A DNA stretch of 64,000 bases. Source: VAXT01 sp963850415. GTDB lineage: Bacteria > Actinomycetota > Thermoleophilia > Gaiellales > Gaiellaceae. The notes under the pieces were generated by a model. It saw only the letters and a list, made by a program, of their open reading frames with translations, was not told the DNA's origin and did no database searches. Shown piece after piece: positions 53,341 to 62,216 of this stretch. Every line of letters starts with the position of its first letter. Position 1 is the stretch's first letter. Where the stretch lies: positions 62,001 to 126,000 of the forward strand of contig CAWKLE010000002.1 of NCBI GenBank assembly GCA_963850415.1, written 5' to 3'. Position numbers and translations under genes: made by a program.

Positions 53341-55177
53341 GCGACCGAGCCCGCCCCGGAGGAACACCTTCCCGAACCGTCGACAACAGCGCATTCTCAT
53401 CGCCGTCGCGTGGCCCTACGCGAGTGGCCCACGGCATCTGGGGCATGTCGCCGGCTTCGGCGTTCCGTCGGACATCACCGCCCGGTATCACCGCCTGCGG
53501 GGCGACGACGTCCTGATGGTCAGCGGCAGCGACGAGCACGGCACGCCGGTCATGGTCGCGGCCGATCAAGAGGGTCTGTCTCCGCGTGAGACCGCCGACC
53601 GCTACAGCAGCCTCATCCGCAAGGACCTGCACGATCTCGGTCTCTCGTACGACCTGTTCACGCGGACGACGACCCGGAACCACTATCGCGTGGTCCAGGA
53701 TCTGTTCAGGACCGTCTACGAGCACGGCTACATCGTCGAGCAGACGGCGATGGGCGCGTTCTCGGCCACCACCGGTCACACGCTGCCCGACCGCTACATC
53801 GAAGGGGCGTGTCCGATCTGCGGCTTCGAGTTTGCGCGAGGCGATCAGTGCGACAACTGCGGGAACCAGCTCGACCCGATCGACCTGATCAACCCGCACT
53901 CGAAGATCGACGGCACGGTGCCGGTCTTCAGGGAGACGAACCACCTCTTCCTCGACCTCCCGGCGTTCGCGGAGCAGCTGACCGAGTGGATTGAGCGGCA
54001 GGACCACTGGCGCCCGAACGTGCGGAACTTCTCGCTCGGCCTGCTCAAAGACCTGAAACCGAGGCCGATCACGCGCGACCTCGACTGGGGCGTGCCGATT
54101 CCGGTGCCGCCGGAGTACGCGGATCGCGACGACAAGCGGATCTACGTCTGGTTCGACGCAGTCATCGGCTACCTGTCGGCGGCCGTCGAGTGGGCCGCGA
54201 ACCGCGGAACGCCCGAGGCCTGGCGCGACTGGTGGCAGGACCCCGACGCGCGCCATGTCTACTTCATGGGCAAGGACAACATCGTCTTCCATACCGTGAT
54301 CTGGCCGAGCATCCTGCTCGGGTACGGGGCGGGCGGCGAGCTCGGCGCGGGCAAGGGGCCGCTGACGCTTCCGACCGACGTCGTGGCGAGCGAGTTCCTG
54401 ACGATGGAGGGCAAGCAGTTCAGCGTCAGCCGAGGCGTCTCGATCGCCGTCGGCGACTTCCTCGGCCGCTACGACCCCGACCCGCTTCGCTACTTCCTGA
54501 CCGCAGCGGGCCCGGAGACGCAGGACACCGACTTCACGTGGTCCGAGTTCGTGCGCCGGAACAACGACGAGCTGGTCGCGAACTGGGGCAACCTCGTGAA
54601 CCGGACGCTGAGCTCGGCGCACAAGAACTTCGGCGCGGTTCCCGACCCGGGCGAGCTGACCGCCGAGGACACCGAGCTCCTGGATGCGATCGGAGCGGGC
54701 TTCGAAACCGTCGGCGAGCTGATCGAGTCGGCGCGCTACCGGGCCGCGCTCGCCGAGGCGATGAGGCTCGCAACCCTCGTCAACCGGTACACGGACCACC
54801 AGGCCCCGTGGTCGCTGATCGAGAGCGATCGCGAACGCGCCGGGACGGTGCTCTACGTCGCGCTGCGCGCGATCGACAGCCTGAAGACGATCTTCGCGCC
54901 GTTCCTCCCGTTCTCGTCGCAGGCGGTGCACGAGCTGCTCGGCAACGAGGGAACGATCTCCGGGCCGCTCGAGCTGCGCGACGTCGGCGGCGACGACGAC
55001 CCGCACCAGGTGTTGACGGGCGAGTACGAGTCGTGGACGGGAAGCTGGGCGCCGAGCGAGCTCTCACCGGGACAGGCGCTTCAGAAGCCGCGGCCCCTGT
55101 TCAAGAAGCTCGATCCGGACGTCGTCGTGCCCGACGAACTCGCCCGGATGGAAGCTCGCGCCGCCGCGTCGGAGTGA
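53335..55177 (+). CDS. metG: Methionyl-tRNA synthetase
   Basis: The protein includes ILIAVAWPYASGPRHLGHVA (HIGH-like HLGH), SDEHGTPVMVAADQEG, the zinc knuckles CPICGFEFARGDQCDNCG, VWFDAVIGYLSAAVEW and the KMSKS-like EGKQFSVSRG. Its N-terminus is uncertain. ATG 53335 (MSATEPAPEEHL) needs a one-base shift near 53375; a GTG at 53297 keeps the frame but lies in the previous gene. The end overlaps tatD (GTGA at 55174). It charges tRNA-Met. The rest of the frame is clean. Confidence 0.93.
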
Positions 55178-55920
55178 TCGACACCCACGCACACCTCGAC
55201 GCGTGCGCGGACCGGCCGTCGGCGCTCATCAGGCGCGCGCGCTCGGCGGGCGTCCAGCGGATCGTGACCGTGGGCACCGGCATCGACTCGTGCCGCGTCG
55301 CCCTCGAGCTCGCCGAACTGCACGAGGAGGTGTTCGCCGCGGTCGGCATCGATCCGCATCAGGCCGGCGACGCGGAGGCAAACCGCGTCGAGGATCTGCG
55401 CGACCTCGCGCAGCACGATCGTGCGGTCGCCGTGGGGGAGACGGGACTTGATTACTTCCGCGACCGCGCGCCGCGCGAACGGCAGCGCCAGCTCTTCGAG
55501 GCGCAGCTCGAGCTCGCGGCCGATCTCGGCAAGCCGGTCGTCATCCACACACGCGAAGCGGACGCCGACACGGCCGCCGTCCTCGCGGGCTTCGACGGCA
55601 CGGTCGTCATGCACTGCTTTTCGTCCCCGGGCCTGCTGGAAACGGTCCTCGAGCGGCGCTACTACGTCTCGTTCGCCGGCAACGTCACGTACCCGAAGGC
55701 GGGCGACCTGCGAACCGCGGCAGCCCAAGTCCCGGCGGAGCGGATCCTCGCCGAGACGGACAGCCCATATCTCGCGCCGCAGTCCCGGCGCGGCCGGCCC
55801 AACGAGCCCGCGAACGTCGTCCTCACAGTCGAGGAGCTCGCGAGGATCCGGAACGTGGACGCGGAAGAGCTGGGCGCACGCATCGACGCCAACGCATCTG
55901 CGGCGTTCGCGCTCCCGTGA
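55174..55920 (+). CDS. TatD-family metal-dependent hydrolase/DNase
   Basis: GTG 55174 begins VIDTHAHLDACADRPSALIR with the HxH metal site. Further ligands are in AVGETGLDYFRDRAPR (Glu), VVIHTREADADTAA and VVMHCFSSPGLLE (His) and ILAETDSPYLAPQSRRG (Asp). The 248-residue length is typical. TatD proteins are Mg-dependent 3'-5' exonucleases on DNA and possibly D-tyrosyl-tRNA-type quality-control enzymes. It is coupled to metG and rsmA by GTGA overlaps. Confidence 0.9.
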   Translation: MIDTHAHLDACADRPSALIRRARSAGVQRIVTVGTGIDSCRVALELAELHEEVFAAVGIDPHQAGDAEANRVEDLRDLAQHDRAVAVGETGLDYFRDRAPRERQRQLFEAQLELAADLGKPVVIHTREADADTAAVLAGFDGTVVMHCFSSPGLLETVLERRYYVSFAGNVTYPKAGDLRTAAAQVPAERILAETDSPYLAPQSRRGRPNEPANVVLTVEELARIRNVDAEELGARIDANASAAFALP

Positions 55921-56699
55921 AGCTCCCCGTCACTCCCAACCGCGAGCTCGGGCAGCACTTCCTCGTCGACGACAACATCCTCGGGGTCATCGGTCGTCTC
56001 GCGGAGCTCGCGCCGGACGACGTCGTGCTCGAGGTCGGGCCGGGCCTGGGCGTCCTCACCGCCTACCTCGCCGAGCGCGTCGCGCGCGTGCATGCCGTCG
56101 AGCTCGACCGCGCGCTCGAGCCGCATCTGGTCGACCGCCTGCACGGTCGCGACAACGTGCGGCTGCTGTTCGGCGACGCGCTCCGCCTCGATCTCGCCGC
56201 GCTCGAGCCCGTCCCGACGAAGTTCGTCGCCAACCTGCCGTACAACGTCGCGACGCCGCTGATCGTGGAGAGCCTCGACGGCCTGCCGAGCGTCGGTCGC
56301 TGGACGGTGATGGTGCAGCGCGAAGTCGCCGACCGCCTGTTCGCACGGCCCGGCACGAAGGCCTACGGAGCGGTCTCCGTGCTCGTGCAGCTCGCGGCCG
56401 AACGAACGGGTCTCCACCCGGTCTCCCGCACGGTCTTCCGTCCGCCGCCCAACGTCGACTCGGCGCTCGTCGCGTTTCGACGCCTCCACCTGCCCGACGA
56501 CTTCACCGAGATCAAGCGCGTCGTCAACGCGGCGTTCGCTCACCGGCGCAAGACGCTGCCGAACTCACTCGAGCTCGCAGGCCTCGCGCCGCGGGCGCGG
56601 TCCGCAAAGGCGCTGACCGCGATCGACCGCGACCCTGCCGTCCGCGCCGAGGCGCTCGAGCCGGACGAGTTCGTCGCGCTCACGGCCGCCCTGCGATGA
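55917..56699 (+). CDS. rsmA: 16S rRNA dimethyladenosine transferase RsmA/KsgA
   Basis: GTG 55917 overlaps tatD. The product starts VKLPVTPNRELGQHFLVDDN with the family GQHFL; VVLEVGPGLGVLTAYLAERV is the SAM loop, and FVANLPYNVATPLIVESLDG carries the NLPY catalytic motif. The enzyme dimethylates A1518 and A1519 of 16S rRNA late in 30S assembly. The end overlaps ispE (ATGA). The frame is clean. Confidence 0.93.
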   Translation: MKLPVTPNRELGQHFLVDDNILGVIGRLAELAPDDVVLEVGPGLGVLTAYLAERVARVHAVELDRALEPHLVDRLHGRDNVRLLFGDALRLDLAALEPVPTKFVANLPYNVATPLIVESLDGLPSVGRWTVMVQREVADRLFARPGTKAYGAVSVLVQLAAERTGLHPVSRTVFRPPPNVDSALVAFRRLHLPDDFTEIKRVVNAAFAHRRKTLPNSLELAGLAPRARSAKALTAIDRDPAVRAEALEPDEFVALTAALR

Positions 56700-57487
56700 G
56701 GTCGCTCGACGCGCCCGCCAAGATCAACCTCGCGCTCGTCGTCGGCCCGAAGCGGCCAGACGGGAAGCACGAGGTCGCGACCGTGCTCCAGCAGATCGAT
56801 CTCGGGGACCGGATCTCGCTCGAGCCGGCCGCGGCCCTCGAGATCGCAGGCTTCCCGGCGGACACGCTCGTTCGCGATGCGCTCCTCGCGCTTGCGGGCG
56901 CGGCGGGCGTCGAGGCCGACTGGTCGGTCGAGATCGAAAAGCGAATCCCCGTCGCGGCCGGCCTCGGCGGAGGCAGCTCCGACGCAGCCGCAGCGCTTCG
57001 GCTCGCGAACGACACGCTGGCGTCGCCCCTGGATGCGGACCGGCTGCACGAGATCGCCGCGGGGCTGGGCGCCGACGTTCCGTTCTTCCTGGCCGGCGGC
57101 ACGCAACTCGGCACCGGCGACGGCTCGGACCTGGAGCCCGTCGAGCTGCTCGACGACTATGTGGTTTTCCTCCTGCTCCCCGAAGACGCTTCGAAGGTCG
57201 CCACCGCGGAGGTCTACGCGACGTTCACCGGGGCAGACGGTTTCGAAGAGCGCCGCGCACAGCTCGTCGCGGCGCTCGAAGCGAGGGATCTCGGAGCGCT
57301 GCCGCCGAACGACCTCGCCTCCTCACCGCTTGCCCGGGAGCTTCGCGAAGCCGGCGCCTTCCGCGCGGACGTCTCGGGAGCGGGGCCGGTGGTCTACGGG
57401 CTCTTTGCCGACCGCGAGGAAGGAGCTGCTGCGAGCGAGCGCTTCGCCGATCGGTGCGCCACCTGGCTCACGGCACCTGCTTGCTAG
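56696..57487 (+). CDS. ispE: 4-diphosphocytidyl-2-C-methyl-D-erythritol kinase
   Basis: ATG 56696 begins MRSLDAPAKINLALVVGPKR. PVAAGLGGGSSDAAAALRLA is the GHMP-kinase ATP loop, and AFRADVSGAGPVVYGLFADR is motif 3. The enzyme phosphorylates CDP-methylerythritol in the non-mevalonate route to isoprenoids. The metG-tatD-rsmA-ispE order is the common actinobacterial cluster. The frame is intact. Confidence 0.93.
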   Translation: MRSLDAPAKINLALVVGPKRPDGKHEVATVLQQIDLGDRISLEPAAALEIAGFPADTLVRDALLALAGAAGVEADWSVEIEKRIPVAAGLGGGSSDAAAALRLANDTLASPLDADRLHEIAAGLGADVPFFLAGGTQLGTGDGSDLEPVELLDDYVVFLLLPEDASKVATAEVYATFTGADGFEERRAQLVAALEARDLGALPPNDLASSPLARELREAGAFRADVSGAGPVVYGLFADREEGAAASERFADRCATWLTAPAC

Positions 57488-57496
57488 CTTTGCTGC

Positions 57497-57853
57497 GTGC
57501 TTGAACCCGGCGTGATCGAGCACCGTCAGGGCCGCTTCGGCCGGTGGCTTCGCGTGCGCCGGGTGGCGATCGCGGTCTGGATCGCGGTCGTCGAGGGCCT
57601 GCTCCTCATCGTCCACGCGATCCCGCGGCTGCTGACGCTCGCGATCGCCGTCCTGATCGTCGTCGTCTTCTTCTGGCTCGGGCATCGCCTGCGCCCGGGA
57701 CCGCTCAAAGACGTCGCGTGGATCGCCGCCGTCTCGCAGGCCTTCGTGATGCTGATCCCGATCCTCGCGATCGTCGTCGGCACGCTCGCCCTCGTCGCAG
57801 TCGGCATCCTCGCAGTGTTCGCGCTGGTGCTCCTCTTCACGAGCCGGAGCTAG
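57497..57853 (+). CDS. Small membrane protein downstream of ispE
   Basis: GTG 57497 (VLEPGVIEHRQGRFGRWLRV) gives 118 residues with three to four helices: VAIAVWIAVVEGLLLIVHAI, LLTLAIAVLIVVVFFWLG and VSQAFVMLIPILAIVVGTLA followed by GILAVFALVLLF. It ends just before tRNA-Gln. The gene is probably part of the ispE transcript. No function is assigned. Confidence 0.65.
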   Translation: MLEPGVIEHRQGRFGRWLRVRRVAIAVWIAVVEGLLLIVHAIPRLLTLAIAVLIVVVFFWLGHRLRPGPLKDVAWIAAVSQAFVMLIPILAIVVGTLALVAVGILAVFALVLLFTSRS

Positions 57854-57869
57854 ACTTCGACAGCCGAAT

Positions 57870-57940
57870 TGGGGCGTAGCCAAGTGGTAAGGCAACGGGT
57901 TTTGGTCCCGTGATCCCAGGTTCGAATCCTGGCGCCCCAG
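57870..57940 (+). tRNA. tRNA-Gln (anticodon TTG)
   Basis: TGGGGCGTAGCCAAGTGGTA starts a 71-base cloverleaf ending ...GGCGCCCCAG. The anticodon loop is TTTTGGT with TTG at positions 34-36. The first pair is U1:A72, as expected for tRNA-Gln, and the discriminator is G73. CCA is not encoded. Confidence 0.95.
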
Positions 57941-57953
57941 AACTTTGCGTCCC

Positions 57954-59277
57954 ATGAACGAGAAACCAGCAGCTGTCGTGCTCGCCGGCGGCCTCGGCAC
58001 GCGGATGAAGTCCGACACGCCCAAGCACTTCCACCGGCTGCTCGGGCGCCGCATGGTCGATTGGGTCGTCGAGGCTGCGCGCGCGGTCGACGCCGATCCG
58101 CTCGTCGTCGTCGCTTCGCCGCAGGGGGTGAGCGAGCTCGACGGGATCCAGACCGCGGTGCAGTCCGAGCCGCGCGGAACCGGCGATGCGCTGGCCGCCG
58201 CCCGTCAGGCGCTCGACGGCGTGGCGAGCGACCTGTTCGTGCTGAGCGGGGACGCACCGGTGATCAGCCCGAAGCTCCTGGGCGACCTCCTCGAAACCCA
58301 CCGCCGGGAAGACGCCGCGGCCACGATCCTCTCGTTCCGCCCACCCGATCCGCGCGAGTACGGACGCGTGATTCGAGACCGCGACGGCTCGGTTCGGGCA
58401 ATCGTCGAGGCCCGCGACGCGTCACCGGACGAGCTCGCCGTCGACGAGGTCAACTCCTCGATCTACGTCTTCGCGGCCGATCGCGTCTGGCCCGCGCTCG
58501 AGCAGCTCGACACCGCGAACGAGCAGGGCGAGCTGTACCTCACCGACGCGGTCCGCGCGCTGGTCGAGAATGGCGAGCATGTCGCCGCGTACGTCGCACC
58601 CGATCCGGTCGAGGCCGAGGGCGTGAACACGCGCGCCGAGCTCGCTGCCGCGGCCGCCGCCCTGCGGGACCGCATCAACGAGGAGCACATGCTCGCCGGG
58701 GTCACGATCGTCGATCCACAGACGACCTGGATCGAGCCCGACGTCGAGATCGAGCCCGACGCCGAGATCCATCCGTTCACCGTCGTCCGCGGCAACTCGA
58801 AGATCGCGGCCGGCGCCGTCGTCGGGCCGCACGCGGTCGTCGTCGACGCGGAGATCGGCCCCGGATGCGACGGTCGGCCCATTCTGTTACCTTCGCCCCG
58901 GAACCCACCTCGAACGCGGAGCGAAGGCGGGCACATTCGTGGAGATCAAGAACTCGCGCATCGGCGTCGGCGCGAAGGTCCCTCACCTGTCCTACATCGG
59001 CGATGCCGACGTGGGCGACGAGACGAACATCGGCGCGGGCGCGATCACGGCCAACTACCGGCCCGAGCTCGGCCCGGGCAAGTTCCGCACGGAGATCGGC
59101 CGCAACGTCCACACGGGCAGCGACAATGTGTTCGTTGCTCCGGTCACGATTGGCGACAACGCTTGGGTCGCTGCGGGCTCGGTCGTCACGAAGAACGTCC
59201 CGCCCGGGGCGCTCGCAGTCGCCCGAAGCAGGCAGGTCACGAAAGAGGGATATGCCGATCGAAAGCACAACGACTGA
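57954..59277 (+). CDS. glmU: Bifunctional GlmU: GlcNAc-1-phosphate uridyltransferase and glucosamine-1-phosphate acetyltransferase (one frameshift)
   Basis: ATG 57954 begins MNEKPAAVVLAGGLGTRMKS, the nucleotidyl-transferase loop. LSGDAPVISPKL and VDEVNSSIYVFAADRVWPAL continue the first domain. The C-terminal left-handed beta-helix has hexapeptide repeats around NTRAELAAAAAALRDRINEE to IGAGAITANYRPELGPGKFR. One base near 58868 shifts the frame between IGPGC and VGPFCYLRPGTHLERGAKAG. The gene makes UDP-GlcNAc for cell wall. Its end overlaps prs by 26 bases. Confidence 0.92.
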
Positions 59278-60316
59278 GCTGACCCAGCTGCCCGGGCTCG
59301 AAGCGCCGACGACCGGAGCGCTGCCGAGCCCGGAGAAGATCATCGAGCTCGGTCCGATGAAGCGGCTCATGCTCTTCTCGGGCCAGTCGAACCGCCCGCT
59401 CGCCGAGGACATCGGGCGCCACCTCGGGATCGAGCTCGGCGAGGTGCAGCTCAAGACGTTCGCCAACGACGAAACCTACTGCCGCTACGGCGAGTCGATT
59501 CGCGGCGCCGACGTCTTCATCGTGCAGTCGGGAAGCCCGCCCGTGAACGACCACCTCGTCGAGTTGCTGATCATGATCCAGGCCGCGAAGCTCGCGTCGG
59601 CGAAGCGGATCACGGCTGTCATCCCGTGGTTCCCGTACACGCGCCAGGACAAGAAGTCGAAGCCGCGCGAGCCAATCACCGCAAAGCTCGTCGCGGACAT
59701 GCTCGAGGTCGCCGGCGTCGATCGCGTCCTGACGATGGATTTGCACGCCGGCCAGATCCAGGGCTTCTTCTCGCTCCCGGTCGACCACATGACGGCTCTG
59801 CCGCTCTTCGCGCAGTACTACCGGGACAAGGGCATCTTCGGCGACAAGGTCGTGGCCGTCTCGCCCGACGCGGGCCGCGTGAAGATGGCGCGGCGCTTCG
59901 GGCAGATGCTCGAAGGCGACCTCGCGATCATGAACAAGGCCCGCCCGGAGCACGACCGGGCCGAGGTGACCGAGGTGATCGGCGACGTGCAGGGCAAGGT
60001 CGCGATCCTCAGCGACGACATGATCCTGACCGGCGGGACGCTGATCGCCGGCGCGACCGCGCTGCGTGAGGCAGGTGCGATCGAGGTCTACGCGTGTGCG
60101 ACGCACGGGCTCTTTTCGGGTAACGCGTTCGACAAGATCGCGAACAGCGACCTCAGCCTCGTCACGGTCACGGACACGGTCGCGATCGACCCGGTCAACC
60201 GGCCGGCGACGGTGGATGTGCTCCCAGTGTCGCGGCTGCTCGCGGAGACGATCATGAACGTCTTCGGCGACGAGTCCGTGTCGGCGATCTTCGCCGGCGA
60301 GAACCAGCTCTTCTAG
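59252..60316 (+). CDS. prs: Ribose-phosphate pyrophosphokinase (PRPP synthetase)
   Basis: ATG 59252 lies after GAAAGAGGGAT, inside the glmU end. The catalytic region VIPWFPYTRQDKKSKPREPI, DLHAGQIQGFFSLPVDHMTA and the PRPP loop LSDDMILTGGTLIAGATAL are complete. It moves pyrophosphate from ATP to ribose 5-phosphate. The N-terminus is extended by about 40 residues compared with typical enzymes. The glmU-prs-rplY-pth-mfd order is standard. Confidence 0.93.
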   Translation: MPIESTTTELTQLPGLEAPTTGALPSPEKIIELGPMKRLMLFSGQSNRPLAEDIGRHLGIELGEVQLKTFANDETYCRYGESIRGADVFIVQSGSPPVNDHLVELLIMIQAAKLASAKRITAVIPWFPYTRQDKKSKPREPITAKLVADMLEVAGVDRVLTMDLHAGQIQGFFSLPVDHMTALPLFAQYYRDKGIFGDKVVAVSPDAGRVKMARRFGQMLEGDLAIMNKARPEHDRAEVTEVIGDVQGKVAILSDDMILTGGTLIAGATALREAGAIEVYACATHGLFSGNAFDKIANSDLSLVTVTDTVAIDPVNRPATVDVLPVSRLLAETIMNVFGDESVSAIFAGENQLF

Positions 60317-60544
60317 GGTCGGCGTGGACTGAGCCGGATCGTGTTTCAAAAGGCGCCCGTTCGGTAGAAACCGCGAGCACGGGAAGCCGGGAGTGCGCCT
60401 GGACGACCTTGTTAGCGGCAAAGGGGTCGATTCTCCGCCAGGGGACGCGGATAGCGCGCCCCGGCTCTCGTGCCCTTCGCTCCCAGCGCGCCGCATCACG
60501 AGTCGGTGGTTTCCGCGAGGACGGAACGGGGGAGACCCGACGGT
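60317..60544. other. Intergenic region after prs
   Basis: These 228 bases include several GC-rich inverted pieces and end with ACGGAACGGGGGAGACCCGA just before a small membrane gene. That last string recalls the GGAACGGGGGA core of some riboswitch leaders, but no matching 5' half could be found, so no call is made. No gene is seen. Confidence 0.35.
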
Positions 60545-60718
60545 ATGTTCCGACCACGGCTCCTGACTCTCGTCTATGTCGCAGTCGGCGTCGCGGTCGC
60601 GGCCTCATACGACTACTTCAAGAATCTGGACACGATCCGGCTCGTTGCCTCGGCCGTGCTGAGCGTCGTTCTCTGGCCGCTGCTGCTGCTCGGAATCGAC
60701 CTGCACATCAAGAAGTAG
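60545..60718 (+). CDS. Small two-helix membrane protein (57 residues)
   Basis: With GGGGGAGA upstream, ATG 60545 encodes MFRPRLLTLVYVAVGVAVAA and SYDYFKNLDTIRLVASAVLS then VVLWPLLLLGIDLHIKK: two membrane helices joined by a short polar loop. A longer frame from 60470 would add 25 unlikely residues. Related small proteins occur in many Actinobacteria. Function is unknown. Confidence 0.6.
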   Translation: MFRPRLLTLVYVAVGVAVAASYDYFKNLDTIRLVASAVLSVVLWPLLLLGIDLHIKK

Positions 60719-60749
60719 CTGCAACTCGTCGCTACACTTCGCCGCCGAT

Positions 60750-61472
60750 ATGGCCGGCGAACGAATGAAGCTGGAGGTCTCCGAGCGCGACGGGCGCGGC
60801 TCCGCCGACTCGCGGCGCCTGCGCGCACAGGGTCTCGTGCCGGGGGTGCTCTACGGACGCGGCAAGAAGCCGCACGCATTCTTCGTCCCCGAGCGCGATC
60901 TCCGGCGCGCTTTGTCCGGCGACTCGGGTCTCCACGCGATCCTCGACGTCGTCCTCGCCGGCCAGAAGACGACGCATCCGGCCGTGCTCAAGGACTACCA
61001 GCAGGACGTGCCGAGCGGCCGGCTCGCGCACATCGACCTGCACGAGGTGCGACTCGACGAGCCGATCCAGGCGCAGGTTTCGGTCGACCTGGTCGGCGAG
61101 TCGGTCGGCGTCAAGGAGGGCGGCGTTCTCTCGCAGGTGCAGCGTGAGATCAGGGTCGAGGCCCTGCCGCTCGAGATTCCCGATCACCTCGAGCTCGACG
61201 TGAGCGGGATGGCGATCGGCGACACGCTACGGCTCGTCGACCTGCCCGTTCAGGACGGCGTGACCTTCCTCGACGACCCCGAGGAGACGGTGCTGGCGAC
61301 GGTGACTGCTCCGACGGTGATCGTCGAGCCCGAGGTCGAGGAAGAGGAGCTGGAAGAGGGCGAGTTGCCCGAGGGCGAGGTGCCGGAGGGCGAGGAGGCT
61401 CCCGAGGGCGAGGAGGCTCCCGAGGGCGAGGCTCCGGCCGAGTCCAGCGGCGAAGAGCAGTCCGAGGAGTAG
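60750..61472 (+). CDS. rplY: 50S ribosomal protein L25 (Ctc type) with an acidic tail
   Basis: ATG 60750 begins MAGERMKLEVSERDGRGSAD; ADSRRLRAQGLVPGVLYGRG is the L25 5S-rRNA-binding region and VGVKEGGVLSQVQREIRVEA the TL5 C-terminal domain. The last 50 residues are an acidic repeat tail (PEGEEAPEGEEAPEGEAP), longer than usual. It binds 5S rRNA in the central protuberance. The frame is intact and pth follows three bases later. Confidence 0.92.
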   Translation: MAGERMKLEVSERDGRGSADSRRLRAQGLVPGVLYGRGKKPHAFFVPERDLRRALSGDSGLHAILDVVLAGQKTTHPAVLKDYQQDVPSGRLAHIDLHEVRLDEPIQAQVSVDLVGESVGVKEGGVLSQVQREIRVEALPLEIPDHLELDVSGMAIGDTLRLVDLPVQDGVTFLDDPEETVLATVTAPTVIVEPEVEEEELEEGELPEGEVPEGEEAPEGEEAPEGEAPAESSGEEQSEE

Positions 61473-61475
61473 TCC

Positions 61476-62069
61476 ATGCGGTTGTCTCGTCGGGGCGAAC
61501 GCGTCTCGACGCTGGACCTGCTGGTCGCGGGGCTCGGCAATCCGGGCCGGGAGTACGAGAAGACGAGGCACAACGTCGGCTGGAAGGTGGTCGACGAAGT
61601 CGCGCGCCGGCACGACGGCTCGTTCCGGTCGAAGTTCGACGGGCAGCTGTGCGAGATCCGGCTCGGCGACCTGCGGCTCGCGCTGCTCAAACCCGAGACG
61701 TACATGAACGTCTCGGGCAAGTCGATCGCGGCCGCCAGCCGGTTCTTCAAGGCGGAGCCCGACGCGCTCCTCGTCGTGCACGACGACGTCGACCTCGAGC
61801 CTGGGCGCCTGCAGGCCCGGAGCGGAGGCGGGCTGGCCGGCCACAACGGGCTGCGCTCGATCGCCGGCTCTCTGGGGACGCAGGACTTCCTGCGGCTGCG
61901 CATCGGAGTCGGCCGTCCTGGCCGCGGAGACCGGCGGCCCGTCGCCGACTACGTCCTCTCCGCCTTCGAGCCGGAGCTGGACGTCGATGCGCTGATCGCC
62001 CGTGCCGCCGACGCCGTGGAGACGATCGCGCTCGAAGGCGTCGAGGCGGCCCAGCAGCGCTTCAATTGA
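61476..62069 (+). CDS. pth: Peptidyl-tRNA hydrolase
   Basis: ATG 61476 gives 197 residues; GTG at 61503 (VSTLDLLVAGLGN) is an alternative start nearer the usual length. The family blocks LGNPGREYEKTRHNVGW (catalytic His), LKPETYMNVSGKSIAAAS and LLVVHDDVDLEPGRLQAR (catalytic Asp), and AGHNGLRSIAGSLGTQDFLR are all present. It frees tRNA from stalled peptidyl-tRNA. The frame is clean. Confidence 0.93.
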   Translation: MRLSRRGERVSTLDLLVAGLGNPGREYEKTRHNVGWKVVDEVARRHDGSFRSKFDGQLCEIRLGDLRLALLKPETYMNVSGKSIAAASRFFKAEPDALLVVHDDVDLEPGRLQARSGGGLAGHNGLRSIAGSLGTQDFLRLRIGVGRPGRGDRRPVADYVLSAFEPELDVDALIARAADAVETIALEGVEAAQQRFN

Positions 62070-62216
62070 CCCGAAACCGGCACGATCCAGTCACACCGTT
62101 CCAGGCACCCTGAAGAACCCCGGGTGGGTGGGGGCTAGGGATGGGACCGGCCCGGGTTCTGTGCCGCTCCCGCGGATAGCATTCAGGCCCGCGGAACCCC
62201 GGTTCCGTCGCTCGTC

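Noticed and set aside
52754..55006. A 750-residue minus-strand open frame opposite metG
   Set aside because: It is a high-GC antisense shadow: the plus strand encodes metG with all motifs, and the antisense text lacks domains.
60435..60544. c-di-AMP (ydaO-type) riboswitch
   Set aside because: Only one short string resembles the 3' core; the 5' half and expected pairings were not found.
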